Origin: Nitrospira defluvii
GTDB taxonomy: Bacteria; Nitrospirota; Nitrospiria; Nitrospirales; Nitrospiraceae
DNA: 64,000 nucleotides
Assembly: GCA_011525625.1 (NCBI GenBank)
Contig: WYAX01000014.1
Location: 186,001 to 250,000 of the forward strand
Direction of reading: 5' to 3'
Made by a program: the position numbers and the translations under genes. Shown here piece after piece: positions 44,343 through 53,379 of this stretch (position 1 is the first letter of the stretch; every line of letters begins with the position of its first letter). A model generated the notes under the pieces. The model worked only from the letters and a program-made list of their open reading frames with translations. It made no database searches and had not been told where the DNA came from.

Positions 44343-45785
44343 ATGACCACGGACGACATCGGGCCCTACTCGAATTACCGCCTGACCGTCCGCCTCGCCC
44401 TGCTGAACAAACCGGGCATCTTCGCCAAAGTCGCCGCCCTGCTCGCCGAGGAGGGCGCCAATCTCGGTGCCGTGGATATCGTGTCGGCCAATGCCGAACG
44501 CATGATCCGAGACATTACCTTCGATGTGCAGAATGAGGCCCACGGGGAACGGGTTCTCGAACGGCTCGAAGCGTTACCGGAGGTGAACGTCCTCTCTGCT
44601 TCCGATCGGATTTTCCTCTTGCACCTCGGGGGCAAAATCAAAGTGCAGAGCAAGGTCCCGGTCACCACGCGGAATGTGCTCTCCATGGTCTACACCCCCG
44701 GAGTCGGACGCGTCTGCAAGGCGATCGCGCAAGACCCGTCGAAGGCCTACGCCTTTACCAGCAAGAGTAACAGTGTGGCGGTCGTCACGGACGGGTCCGC
44801 CGTGTTGGGACTAGGAAACCTGGGCCCTGCGGCCGCCTTGCCGGTGATGGAAGGCAAGGTCATGCTCTTTAAGGAGTTGGCCGGTATCGACGCCTGGCCG
44901 ATCTGTCTCGGGACCCAGGACCCGGAAGAAATCGTCCGTGTCGTCCGCGGCATCGCGCCGGGTTTCGGCGGCATCAATCTCGAAGACATCAGTGCGCCGC
45001 GCTGTTTCGAGATCGAGCGGGCGCTCAAGACGTCGCTCGACATTCCCGTGATGCATGACGACCAGCACGGCACAGCCGTCGTGCTGCTGGCGGCATTGAC
45101 CAACGCGCTGACCGTCGTCGGCAAACGAATCGAGGATGTCCGCATCGTCGTCAACGGCCTGGGCGCGGCGGGAACAGCCTGTTGCCGTATCTTACTGGCA
45201 GCCGGGGCCTGTCACCTGGTCGGCTGCGATAAGGACGGCATCGTCTTGATGGGGGAGGCCGAAGAACTCCGCGCCTGCCGCACCGATTTGCAGGCCTGTA
45301 TCCGGCGCGATCGACCCCGCGGCACGGTCCACGATGCGTTGAGGGGCGCCGACGTCTTTATCGGGCTCTCGGTGGGAAATGTCCTGACGAGAGACGACCT
45401 GGAGCGCATGAATCAGGATCGCATCGTCTTTGCCATGGCGAATCCTGATCCGGAAATCGATCCGAAGATCGGAGACGAGGCGTCCCGCATTTTCGCCACC
45501 GGCCGATCCGACTTTCCGAACCAGATCAACAACGCCCTGTCGTTTCCCGGGATCTTCCGGGGCGCACTGGATGTCCAGGCCAGCGAGATCAACGAGCCCA
45601 TGAAACTGGCTGCCGCTCAGGCCATCGCCGAATGTGTGCCGGCCGACGCCCTCTCCGAGGACTACATTATCCCGAGTGTCTTCGACCGCGAGGTGGTGCC
45701 TCGCGTGGCTAAAGCCGTGGCGGCCGCCGCACGGACGTCCGGCGTCGCCCGGCGCCGCATCAAAATCGACGACGATCTGCGCTGA
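44343..45785 (+). CDS. NAD(P)-dependent malic enzyme with N-terminal ACT domain
   Basis: A 480-residue enzyme that decarboxylates malate to pyruvate. Residues ~12-88 are an ACT domain (LTVRLALLNKPGIFAKVAALLAEEG shortened here to LNKPGIFAKVAALLAEEG), which should bind an amino acid or other small effector. The malic enzyme part starts near 95: VYTPGVGRVCKAI, TSKSNSVAVVTDGSAVLGLGN with the catalytic Lys, FGGINLEDISAPRCFEIE for metal binding, MHDDQHGTAVV, and the Rossmann site VVNGLGAAGTACCRILL. Near other central-carbon genes (citrate synthase, fumarase) but transcribed alone. Confidence 0.92.
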   Translation: MTTDDIGPYSNYRLTVRLALLNKPGIFAKVAALLAEEGANLGAVDIVSANAERMIRDITFDVQNEAHGERVLERLEALPEVNVLSASDRIFLLHLGGKIKVQSKVPVTTRNVLSMVYTPGVGRVCKAIAQDPSKAYAFTSKSNSVAVVTDGSAVLGLGNLGPAAALPVMEGKVMLFKELAGIDAWPICLGTQDPEEIVRVVRGIAPGFGGINLEDISAPRCFEIERALKTSLDIPVMHDDQHGTAVVLLAALTNALTVVGKRIEDVRIVVNGLGAAGTACCRILLAAGACHLVGCDKDGIVLMGEAEELRACRTDLQACIRRDRPRGTVHDALRGADVFIGLSVGNVLTRDDLERMNQDRIVFAMANPDPEIDPKIGDEASRIFATGRSDFPNQINNALSFPGIFRGALDVQASEINEPMKLAAAQAIAECVPADALSEDYIIPSVFDREVVPRVAKAVAAAARTSGVARRRIKIDDDLR

Positions 45786-45937
45786 CCTGCCGTCCACGCA
45801 CCCGCCGCATTTGTCTTTCCTCGTTGGCGTGACACACACAATCCAGGTAGAGTACGAGCAGCAGTCATTGCCCCGAACCGGTGTGCCCCTGCGACGACAG
45901 CCCCCGGTGAAGTGAACCGAACCAGGAACCCAACCTG

Positions 45938-47194
45938 ATGCCAAGCACCATTCAAGCGATCGGAACCCTGTTGTTTGCAGTCGCGATTGCACATACCTTT
46001 GCCACCTCCTTCTTCCAACACCTGGCCCATCGGCGTCCGGCTCATGCGGGGCTGTGGCATCTCCTTGGCGAAGTCGAAGTCGTCTTTGGCTTTTGGGCGG
46101 CCGTCCTGATGGCTGCGATGTTCACGACGGAGGGCGCAACCGCGGCGTTGCGCTATATCGACGCCTATCCGTTCATCGAGCCGATGTTCGTATTCGCGAT
46201 CATGGTCATCGCGGGGTCCCGTCCGATCCTCCAGACCGCGCGGCGATCGACGCAGGTGCTCAGCCGGTTGTTGCCCCTCCCGTCCAGCATGGCGTTTTAT
46301 GTCACGGTGATGGCGATCGTTCCCCTCATGGGGTCCCTGCTCACCGAAGCGGCCGCCATGACTCTGGCCGCGCTGATCCTCCGGGATCGGTTTTTCCGCC
46401 ACGGCCTGTCCTCGAATTTGCAATACGCCACCTTAGGGGTCTTGTTCGTCAACGTATCGATCGGCGGCACCCTGACCCCGTTCGCGGCGCCTCCTATCCT
46501 GATGGTCGCGGGTACCTGGCAGTGGGATATGACCTTTATGGCGTCCACCTTCGGCTGGAAGGCCGCGATTGCGGTCTTCGTCAACGCCATCGCGCTGACT
46601 GGGCTGTTTCGACGGGAGTTGGCCGCGCTCCCCAGTGAAGAGCGTCCGAACGAGGGCGCCCCCACGCCTTTCCCCTTGGTGGCGATTCATCTGTTCATGC
46701 TGGCCGGCGTTGTCGTGTTCGCTCACCATCCGGCCATCTTCATGGGCCTCTTCCTGTTTTTTCTGGGTTTCGCCCATGCTTATGAACGGTATCAAAACCG
46801 GCTGCTTCTCCGTGAGGGGCTGCTCGTGGCATTTTTTCTGGCCGGACTGGAGGTACTGGGAGGACAACAACAATGGTGGCTGCAACCGATCCTCACACAA
46901 TTGAGCGAGCACGCCGTATTTTTCGGCACGACAGTGCTCACCGCTTTTACCGACAACGCGGCGCTCACCTACCTGGGCTCATTGGTCGAGGGCCTCTCCG
47001 ATGCCTTTAAATACGCGCTGGTGGCCGGCGCGGTGACCGGTGGAGGCTTGACGGTGATTGCCAACGCCCCGAATCCGGCCGGCCTGGCCCTACTTCGAAA
47101 CCATTTCGAGGAAGAAAGCGTGAGTCCGGCGAAACTGGCGCTGGCAGCCCTCCCACCGACCATCGTGGCGGCTGCGGCCTTTTTGCTCCTGTGA
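45938..47194 (+). CDS. Putative Na+/H+ antiporter
   Basis: A 418-residue membrane protein with ~11-12 spans. SMAFYVTVMAIVPLMGSLLTEAAAMTLAA (only the core PLMGSLLTEAAAMT quoted as motif) and FFGTTVLTAFTDNAALTYLGSLVEG with AGAVTGGGLTVIANAPNPAG match the putative Na+/H+ antiporter family (PF07399-type), related to the ion-transporter superfamily with paired discontinuous helices. The Asp-Asn in FTDNAALTY and the Asn-Pro in IANAPNPAG are likely ion-site residues. The transported ion is inferred from family. It is alone on the + strand. Confidence 0.82.
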   Translation: MPSTIQAIGTLLFAVAIAHTFATSFFQHLAHRRPAHAGLWHLLGEVEVVFGFWAAVLMAAMFTTEGATAALRYIDAYPFIEPMFVFAIMVIAGSRPILQTARRSTQVLSRLLPLPSSMAFYVTVMAIVPLMGSLLTEAAAMTLAALILRDRFFRHGLSSNLQYATLGVLFVNVSIGGTLTPFAAPPILMVAGTWQWDMTFMASTFGWKAAIAVFVNAIALTGLFRRELAALPSEERPNEGAPTPFPLVAIHLFMLAGVVVFAHHPAIFMGLFLFFLGFAHAYERYQNRLLLREGLLVAFFLAGLEVLGGQQQWWLQPILTQLSEHAVFFGTTVLTAFTDNAALTYLGSLVEGLSDAFKYALVAGAVTGGGLTVIANAPNPAGLALLRNHFEEESVSPAKLALAALPPTIVAAAAFLLL

Positions 47195-47292
47195 GATGCT
47201 CCCTCCGTCGCCCCTTATCCATCCGGAAATCGTTGTGCTAAGATGCGAACGACCTTGCCCCACGCCCGCGAGGTCTCGCCGGATGAGGACTT

Positions 47293-47919
47293 GTGGCCTT
47301 CTCAACCAATCGCCTGTTTAAATATCAACGAGGCATGCGACGACGGATCGGCATGCTGCGCGCCAAGAATGTCGACAGCATGGAATTCGCGGTCGATTTT
47401 ATGATGCAGGAGCGGGTGGACAGCTACTTCCGCATCGAACCGGCGCTCGAAGAAGTCGAACGGTCCCTCGGGCAAATCGAAGACGAACTGGACCGGGTGA
47501 GGGACGTCTCCGGTGCCGCACGCCTGGAGTCACGCCTGGAATTCGTCGAAGACCGCTGGGATGAACTGGACAGCGAGATACGGGAACGTCCCCGGCGCCG
47601 CCGTCGCAAAATCAACCTGGCCGACTTTCTCAAAAACACCGGGGGGGACGGCAATCCCGCCGGCACGACCGGGGAAGTCAACAACGCGTACGACGCGTAC
47701 CAATTGCTGGGACTGGAATTCGGCACGCCGCTTACCGATGTCACCACCGCGTTTCGGCAACGCGCCAAAGAATTGCACCCCGATGCCCGTAACGGCGACC
47801 GCAGTTCCGAACCGGAACTCCGGCGCATTCTCGAGGCCTATCAATTTCTGAAAGAGTACCTCAGCCTGAGCAACACCGAACCGCCGATTTCCCGCGGCGA
47901 ATATCGTCCCACCGAGTAA
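47293..47919 (+). CDS. J-domain protein (DnaJ-like co-chaperone)
   Basis: A 208-residue protein with the J domain at the C-terminus (~138-200): YQLLGLEFGTPLTDVTTAFR, the HPD motif in KELHPDARNGD, and LRRILEAYQFLKEYL. The first ~120 residues are helical and charged (EEVERSLGQIEDELDRVRD, ERPRRRRRKIN) with no Zn-finger or G/F region, so it is a class C J protein that would bring DnaK to a special client. The start is GTG 47293. The RNase D gene begins 3 bases after its stop. Confidence 0.82.
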   Translation: MAFSTNRLFKYQRGMRRRIGMLRAKNVDSMEFAVDFMMQERVDSYFRIEPALEEVERSLGQIEDELDRVRDVSGAARLESRLEFVEDRWDELDSEIRERPRRRRRKINLADFLKNTGGDGNPAGTTGEVNNAYDAYQLLGLEFGTPLTDVTTAFRQRAKELHPDARNGDRSSEPELRRILEAYQFLKEYLSLSNTEPPISRGEYRPTE

Positions 47920-47922
47920 CCC

Positions 47923-49128
47923 ATGGCCACATTGCAACCGGACCAAGCCTTCATCGCCTCCGACGATATGCTCGACGCGCTCTGCGACCGCCTGGCGGAG
48001 AGCAGCGTGATTGCGATCGATACCGAATTCATGGGAGAGGATCACTTCATCCCGCGCCTGGAACTCATTCAGGTGGCCGCGGAAGGCGTCGCGGCGGTCA
48101 TCGACTTTCCCGCCGTCCAGGCCGGGGCCCCGATGGCTCGATTTTGGGAACTCGTGTGCGAGGCCCGCATTGAAAAGGTCTTGCATGCCGGGCGGCAAGA
48201 CCTGGAACTGTTCGCGCACCACGCGGGTCGACTCCCGAAACCGTTTTTCGACACCCAGATTGCCGCCGCCATGGTCGGTTACGGTGCGCAGACCGCCTAT
48301 GCCAATTTGGTCCAGCGGGTCCAGGGCGTCAAGCTCGACAAGGCGCATACGTTTACGAACTGGAGCCAGCGCCCGCTGAGTCAGGATCAGTTGGTCTACG
48401 CGCTGGACGACGTGACGTTTCTGTTGCCGATTCACCGGCACCTGCGACAGAAACTGTCCGTCATGGGTCGGCTCGACTGGGTGGACGAAGAATTTTCCCG
48501 TCTGGAGGTCTCGCTGGGCGCACAGGCACGCGATCCGCAGGAACGGTACCAGCGGATTCGGGGATGGGATAGTCTCAAGCCGCGCGCCGCCGGAGTCCTC
48601 CGCGACCTCGCCGCCTGGCGGGAAGGGGAGGCGCGACGCCGCAACGTGCCCCGGGGACGCGTGATGCGCGATGAGGTGCTGGTCCAACTGGCGCGTCAGA
48701 CACCACGGACACTCGAACAACTCCGCGGCATGCGGGGCATGTATTCTTCTGAGGTTGAGCGCAATGGGCAGGCGCTGCTGGCGACCATGCAGCAGGCGCT
48801 GGCACGTCCCGAGTCCGAATGGCCGGAGGTGCCGCGGGATCGCAAACCGGACCCGGAATCCACGGGCGTGTTGGAACTGCTGCAGGCCGTGCTCAAGTCG
48901 CGGGCGGCGGTGGAAAACATCGCGCCGACCATGATCGCCACCTCCGGCGATCTGCAGGCCCTCGTCGAACGCGCCTCACCGCTGGAGGAACCGGATATTC
49001 CGGTGTTGCGCGGATGGCGACGTCAACTGGTCGGGGAAACGCTTCTGAATGTTCTCTCGGGAAATCTGAAGGTATGGATCGACCCGGCGGTCGGCAAACT
49101 GCGCTTCGGGCATCTCGACCAGTCGTAG
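47923..49128 (+). CDS. rnd: Ribonuclease D
   Basis: A 401-residue 3'-5' exoribonuclease. The DEDD nuclease core shows IAIDTEFMGEDHFIPRLELIQ (Asp33, Glu35), VLHAGRQDLELF and QLVYALDDVTFLLPI (Tyr and Asp). An HRDC domain is at ~215-295 (RAAGVLRDLAAWREGEARRRNVPRG). The C-terminal ~90 residues resemble a second, weaker HRDC. RNase D trims tRNA 3' ends. Co-transcribed with the J protein upstream. Confidence 0.93.
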   Translation: MATLQPDQAFIASDDMLDALCDRLAESSVIAIDTEFMGEDHFIPRLELIQVAAEGVAAVIDFPAVQAGAPMARFWELVCEARIEKVLHAGRQDLELFAHHAGRLPKPFFDTQIAAAMVGYGAQTAYANLVQRVQGVKLDKAHTFTNWSQRPLSQDQLVYALDDVTFLLPIHRHLRQKLSVMGRLDWVDEEFSRLEVSLGAQARDPQERYQRIRGWDSLKPRAAGVLRDLAAWREGEARRRNVPRGRVMRDEVLVQLARQTPRTLEQLRGMRGMYSSEVERNGQALLATMQQALARPESEWPEVPRDRKPDPESTGVLELLQAVLKSRAAVENIAPTMIATSGDLQALVERASPLEEPDIPVLRGWRRQLVGETLLNVLSGNLKVWIDPAVGKLRFGHLDQS

Positions 49129-49213
49129 TCGCTGCAATCGAAACCTCACGCCTCCGGCCATCCGGCGCCTCACCGGCTCAGTCAACGACGCCCACCCAGC
49201 TCCCGCTGACCCG

Positions 49214-49453
49214 TCAACGGCCGGCCCGACCGGACGCCGGGGATCGAAGGATGCGGCGCTCCTTCCACATGCCGAACAGTAACGTGAGCAGCGCGAGCCC
49301 GATTTCATCTGCCAGAGGAATCACGTCGGGCACGATGAAGTCGGCCACGGTCAGGAATGCAAACAACAGAAAGAGCGACGGAAACCGGAGATGAAGACGT
49401 TGAAGCAGCCGCCCCAGTAACGACACACGGTCGGTGGAACCATAGACAAACAT
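49214..49453 (-). CDS. Small membrane protein, DUF6116-like
   Basis: A 79-residue protein with two hydrophobic helices, SLFLLFAFLTVADFIVPDVI and GLALLTLLFGMW, ending in a basic tail. The R-F-P-S-L-F...D-x-x-x-P-D-x-x-P-x-x-D-E block is that of a small family of unknown function (DUF6116-like). ATG 49453 has a GAGGG upstream. Function unknown. Confidence 0.68.
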   Translation of the reverse strand: MFVYGSTDRVSLLGRLLQRLHLRFPSLFLLFAFLTVADFIVPDVIPLADEIGLALLTLLFGMWKERRILRSPASGRAGR

Positions 49454-49521
49454 CTGAGCCCTCACTCTCCCCACGCCGGCATCTCGCACGCGATCATCGG
49501 ACGGACCGACTGGAATCCGCC

Positions 49522-49872
49522 TTATAAGAGTTCGCCGATCGTATCGGCCGGGCGCGCCAACATCGCCTTGTCGCCCTTTTCCACGATCGGCCGCTGAATC
49601 AGATCCGGGTGAGCGATCATCTGATCCAAAAGGTGGTCCTCGCTCAACGAGGGATCGGAGAGCTTCAACGACTTGTAGAGATCTTCCTTCGTCCGCAGGA
49701 CCTCGCGTGCCGAGAGCCCGGCCTTTTTCAACAACGCCTTGAGCTGACTCTTGGTAAACGGCTTCTCATAGTAGTTGATCGCGGTGAACGGTTGCCCGCT
49801 CTCGCGCACCAGGCGCACCGCCTCACGGCAGGTTGAACAGGTGGGTTTCTGATAAATCGTGATCTCCGCCAT
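49522..49872 (-). CDS. ArsC/Spx-family reductase-like protein
   Basis: A 116-residue thioredoxin-fold protein. ITIYQKPTCSTCREAV has the catalytic Cys (in C-S-T-C), NYYEKPFTKSQLKALL follows the ArsC pattern, and RPIVEKGDKAMLARP supplies the conserved Arg-Pro-Ile/Val segment. This is the glutaredoxin-dependent arsenate reductase/YffB/Spx superfamily. With CxxC rather than a lone Cys and no ars genes around, a general redox role is as likely as arsenate reduction. Confidence 0.82.
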   Translation of the reverse strand: MAEITIYQKPTCSTCREAVRLVRESGQPFTAINYYEKPFTKSQLKALLKKAGLSAREVLRTKEDLYKSLKLSDPSLSEDHLLDQMIAHPDLIQRPIVEKGDKAMLARPADTIGELL

Positions 49873-49973
49873 ACGCTTCTGTTTACTCCTTCCTTCGGGG
49901 TTCCCTTGACGCTAATTTTTCACCTGTGTTACATGGACACAGGCCATTAACCTTGAACCACCCGTCATCACCC

Positions 49974-50351
49974 ATGCCAATTTTCGGAACCGACACCAGC
50001 GACCAGACCGGCAAGTTTTCTTGTGCGACCGCGACGCAGCGCACCCTGAAAGATCTGCGAACCAAACGCAAAGGCCAACCGGTCTTTGTGATCGGACATC
50101 GGTTGGAACGAAAAGGCTTGGAAGCTACCTTCGAAGTCTTCAACGACCGGTTGGCGGTAATTCGCTTCGAGGATGATGCCCGCCTGGGTTACGACCCGCT
50201 GGAATTGCTGTTGCCCACCGAGATCGACGAGAAGGGCGTGGCCTATTTCGAAATCCGCACCTGCCGGGTCTGTGAGCAATTATTCCCGCTCACGGCCGAG
50301 GAATGCGATGCGGAGGAAGAGCCGACCGTCTGTCCCGATTGCACCTCATAA
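49974..50351 (+). CDS. Small protein with C-terminal zinc ribbon
   Basis: A ~125-residue protein. The C-terminal CRVCEQLF...CPDCTS holds two Cys pairs ~28 residues apart, expected to bind zinc. The N-terminal part (GQPVFVIGHRLERKGLEATFEVF) looks like a small beta-rich domain of unknown family. ATG 49974 is chosen; GTG 49926 would add 16 residues, and neither start has a good ribosome site. Single gene; function unknown. Confidence 0.6.
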   Translation: MPIFGTDTSDQTGKFSCATATQRTLKDLRTKRKGQPVFVIGHRLERKGLEATFEVFNDRLAVIRFEDDARLGYDPLELLLPTEIDEKGVAYFEIRTCRVCEQLFPLTAEECDAEEEPTVCPDCTS

Positions 50352-50416
50352 ACGGACTCCGTGCCTGCCTTGGAGTGAGACGTCATCACGCATCACTTGC
50401 GACTCGCCACCAGCGT

Positions 50417-50800
50417 TCAATCCGCCAGCGGAGCAATCTCCAGCGCCTTCTTGATCAGACAATCTCCCGCATAGCCCTGTAGCGCCATCGGCAACATACT
50501 GGCATCGAGCACGCGGGCCGAGAGCACCTTGACCCCCTCTGCGGTCTTCGCCCCCTCGATCCTCAACGCGTGGCAGACCTCCAATGTCCGCCAGACCGGA
50601 TTCCCGGCAACCGTATCCCCGGGAATGAGCTTCAGATCCGAGACCGCGCCCTCCGCGAGCACTTTCGCGGGGATGCCCATCTTGTCTTTCGGCACGGCAC
50701 TGACAACGGCAAAAAACACCTGGTCATCATCGCCCCACACAGGGGAGACCGAACTCATGATGGTCAACAACACGAACGGCAGCCAGCAGGACCGGCTCAT
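50417..50800 (-). CDS. Hypothetical periplasmic protein
   Basis: A 127-residue protein with a signal peptide (WLPFVLLTIMSSVSPVWG). The mature domain has two Cys (VCHALRIEGAK and GYAGDCLIKK) that could form a disulfide. I do not recognise a family. Its start lies 3 bases after the stop of the next entry, so the two are probably co-transcribed. Confidence 0.65.
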   Translation of the reverse strand: MSRSCWLPFVLLTIMSSVSPVWGDDDQVFFAVVSAVPKDKMGIPAKVLAEGAVSDLKLIPGDTVAGNPVWRTLEVCHALRIEGAKTAEGVKVLSARVLDASMLPMALQGYAGDCLIKKALEIAPLAD

Positions 50801-50803
50801 GCC

Positions 50804-51058
50804 TCACCTCGTTGTGGCGTCGGAATGGGAATCGGACTGAACGTCACGCCCGGGTGGCGGAAGACGCCCGGACCGCTCGGAGAACGGAGCGGCTGCGGGA
50901 CCTCCGTGACTCAACGCGCTGCGTCCGACCCGCTGGGAGCCCGGCAAAATCGTCGAGCCTGCTTGCTCTGCCGGCCGTTCACCGCTGCTCAACCACAGGG
51001 CCGCCGCACCGGCGCCCAGAAGCCCGAGTCCCACCAGGTTGCGCGCTAACCTCGTCAC
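50804..51058 (-). CDS. Small membrane-anchored or exported protein
   Basis: An 84-residue protein with an N-terminal hydrophobic helix (LARNLVGLGLLGAGAAALWL) and a low-complexity polar tail rich in Ser, Gly, Pro and Arg. The start is GTG 51058, with a GAGAGGCGAG stretch upstream and a plausible promoter at 51098-51126. Support is the tight spacing to the next gene; the family is unknown. Confidence 0.5.
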   Translation of the reverse strand: MTRLARNLVGLGLLGAGAAALWLSSGERPAEQAGSTILPGSQRVGRSALSHGGPAAAPFSERSGRLPPPGRDVQSDSHSDATTR

Positions 51059-51097
51059 GTCTCGCCTCTCGTTCGAACGTCACGCTTGTTTGACGGT

Positions 51098-51126
51098 AGT
51101 ATGCCAAGCGAGTCTCATCAATTCAA
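51098..51126 (-). promoter_or_regulatory. Possible sigma70 promoter for 51058-50417 genes
   Basis: On the minus strand TTGAAT (51121-51126), a 17-base spacer and CATACT (51098-51103), 40 bases before GTG 51058. Confidence 0.45.
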
Positions 51127-51275
51127 GGTGACCGCTGGGTCGATCGGCTCGATCATGGTAAGCTGAAACGGGTCGGCTCCCCTGTTCGAGCCGGGACGGA
51201 TGCGGATTCCCTGGAACCGTCTCTCGCACCGCTCAACCCACGCCACCAATCCTATTAAGAGAGGAGAGAGAGTCT

Positions 51276-52409
51276 ATGCCGCACGATTTTATGCCGGGCC
51301 TTGCCGGCGTTCCCGCTGCCAAATCCGCCATCAGCGATGTGGACGGGACGCGAGGAATCCTTGAATACCGTGGCATTCGTGTCGAGGAACTGTGCCAACA
51401 ATCCTCCTTCCTCGAAACCAGTTACCTGTTACTATTCGGGCGACTGCCGAACGCCGGCGAGCTGACACAGTGGGTCAGCGATGTCACGCACCATCGCCGA
51501 ATCAAGTTTCGCATCGTCGATCTGCTCAAGGTCATGCCTGAACACGGCCATCCCATGGATGCCTTGCAGGCGGCCGTCGCGGCGCTCGGCATGTTTTACC
51601 CCGGCCGCAACGTCAAAGATGTGGAGAACAACTACTGGTCGGCGGTGCGTCTGATCGCCAAACTCCCCACCATCGTAGCCGCCTGGGCCAGACTCCGACG
51701 CGGGGACGAATACATTCCCCCGCGGGACGACCTGCCGTTTGCCGACAACTTTCTCTACATGCTGACGGAGAACGTGCCCCACCCGTTGTGGAGCGAAGTC
51801 TTCGACGACTGTTTAATTCTGCACGCGGAACACACGATGAACGCGTCGACGTTTGCCGGCATGGTCACGGCCTCGACGCTGGCCGACCCGTACACCGTGG
51901 TGGCCTCGTCGATCGGCGCCCTGAAAGGCCCCTTGCACGGCGGCGCCAACGAAGAAGTGGTCATGATGTTGCGGGAGATCGGCACTCCGGCCCAGGCCAA
52001 GCCGGCGGTCGAGGCTCGGCTCCAAGGCAAGCACAAATTGATGGGATTCGGGCACCGGGTCTACAAGGTCAAAGATCCGCGTGCGACGGTCCTGCAGGAT
52101 CTCTGCATGCGGCTGTTTAATGTCTGCGGGACTTCACCGCTCTATGAAGTGGCGGTGGCGGTGGAGCAATTGGCAGGGGAGCGGCTGAAGGATAAGGGCA
52201 TCTATCCCAATGTCGACTTCTACTCAGGCATTATCTACGACAAGATGGGCATCGAGGTGGACCTGTTTACCCCGCTGTTCGCGATGGCGCGGGTCAGCGG
52301 GTGGCTGGCGCATTGGTTGGAGCAGTTGCGGGAGAACAAGCTGTACCGGCCGGACCAAATCTACTCCGGCGAACACGACCGGCGCTATGTGCCGATCGAC
52401 CGGCGGTAG
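51276..52409 (+). CDS. gltA: Citrate synthase
   Basis: A 377-residue citrate synthase of the short bacterial type. The active site shows LHAEHTMNAST (first His), LKGPLHGGANEEVV, MGFGHRVYKVKDPRA (second His and Arg) and NVDFYSG (catalytic Asp). It condenses oxaloacetate and acetyl-CoA. GAGGAGAGAG precedes ATG 51276. Together with fumarase and malic enzyme nearby it indicates a TCA-type cycle. In autotrophs with a reductive TCA cycle this enzyme may run in either direction, but the sequence does not tell. Confidence 0.95.
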   Translation: MPHDFMPGLAGVPAAKSAISDVDGTRGILEYRGIRVEELCQQSSFLETSYLLLFGRLPNAGELTQWVSDVTHHRRIKFRIVDLLKVMPEHGHPMDALQAAVAALGMFYPGRNVKDVENNYWSAVRLIAKLPTIVAAWARLRRGDEYIPPRDDLPFADNFLYMLTENVPHPLWSEVFDDCLILHAEHTMNASTFAGMVTASTLADPYTVVASSIGALKGPLHGGANEEVVMMLREIGTPAQAKPAVEARLQGKHKLMGFGHRVYKVKDPRATVLQDLCMRLFNVCGTSPLYEVAVAVEQLAGERLKDKGIYPNVDFYSGIIYDKMGIEVDLFTPLFAMARVSGWLAHWLEQLRENKLYRPDQIYSGEHDRRYVPIDRR

Positions 52410-52421
52410 GCCCATGGTGGG

Positions 52422-52511
52422 CTACTCGGTGCGGCCGATGAACCACCAGAGCACCACGGACGTCACGAACATGATGCCGCCGAGCAACGCGTAGGATATG
52501 AATTCCAACAT
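52422..52511 (-). CDS. 29-residue single-span membrane protein
   Basis: ATG 52511 to TAG 52422-52424 encodes MLEFISYALLGGIMF, then VTSVVLWWFIGRTE, a single hydrophobic helix with short ends. GGAGGTGATCGCC lies upstream with the SD ~8 bases before the ATG. It is convergent with citrate synthase. Its size and form recall small subunits of respiratory oxidases, but no partner is near; I do not recognise it. Confidence 0.55.
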   Translation of the reverse strand: MLEFISYALLGGIMFVTSVVLWWFIGRTE

Positions 52512-52697
52512 GGCGATCACCTCCCTGTATGAAGGGGGCTACTAAATAATGACGGGCCCCCTAATGTCAAGGCCCGGCACGGAACATTCTCTTCTGCTCG
52601 ACGCTCTTGACTTCAGCGGACGGGAGATTACCTCCAAACTAGTAAGTAGGATGTCATAAGGAACTACAGACCATCCACACACACAAGGAGGTTTCTC

Positions 52698-53153
52698 ATG
52701 GCGATCGTACGATGGGATCCGTTTCGGGAGTTGCAGGACATGTCCGACCGTTTGAACCGCATGATTGCGAACCCCGCATCCGGCGGGAGCGTCGGGCAGG
52801 GGAAAGAAGTCATGACGGTGGCCGATTGGACCCCGACCGTGGATATCAGCGAGACCGAGGCCGAATATGCCATCAAGGCGGAGCTTCCCGAGGTGAAACG
52901 GGAAGACGTAAAGGTGACGGTCGAGGACGGCGTGCTCACCATTCAAGGCGAGCGCAAGCAGGAGAAGGAAGAGAAGGGCAAGAAGTATCATCGGGTCGAG
53001 CGGTCGTACGGCCGGTTCGTCCGAACCTTCACGCTGCCGGATACGGTCGATGAGAGCAAGGTGAAGGCGGAATACGCCGACGGGATTTTGCATCTGCATC
53101 TGCCGAAATCGGAAAAGGCGAAGCCCAAGCAGATCGAGGTCAAAGTCGCCTGA
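52698..53153 (+). CDS. Small heat-shock protein (Hsp20/alpha-crystallin)
   Basis: A 151-residue holdase chaperone. The alpha-crystallin domain is at ~48-140: PTVDISETEAEYAIKAELPE, VKVTVEDGVLTIQGERK, SYGRFVRTFTLPD, and KAEYADGILHLHLPK. The N-terminus MAIVRWDPFRELQDM is the usual substrate-binding arm. The tail ends KPKQIEVKVA with the I-x-V motif for oligomer contacts. AAGGAGG precedes the start, and a strong terminator follows. I found no CIRCE or sigma32-type promoter. Confidence 0.94.
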   Translation: MAIVRWDPFRELQDMSDRLNRMIANPASGGSVGQGKEVMTVADWTPTVDISETEAEYAIKAELPEVKREDVKVTVEDGVLTIQGERKQEKEEKGKKYHRVERSYGRFVRTFTLPDTVDESKVKAEYADGILHLHLPKSEKAKPKQIEVKVA

Positions 53154-53177
53154 TCGCACGACAGGGGTTTCTGAAGC

Positions 53178-53209
53178 AAGGCCCGCGCATGCGCGGGCCT
53201 TTTCTTTTT
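53178..53209 (+). terminator. Intrinsic terminator after hsp20
   Basis: A perfect palindrome, AAGGCCCGCGCA with its complement (53178-53201), followed by TTTCTTTTTG. Confidence 0.9.
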
Positions 53210-53379
53210 GATCGACCAGTCCCACACCGATATCCTCACCAGTGATCCGCCGGACCCCGCGACGACGTCACAGCCAGAGCCGCCTAGAGGCACAGCCGAT
53301 GCTTGTGCTTCCGCAGGGGGAGCGTTTAATATGCGCCGTTCCAGCACGTTAACCGCCAGCCATTCGAGGAGATTCGACG

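Noticed and set aside
52607..52634. TTGACT upstream of hsp20 as a promoter
   Set aside because: No acceptable -10 hexamer at 15-19 bases, and no CIRCE or sigma32-like sequence.
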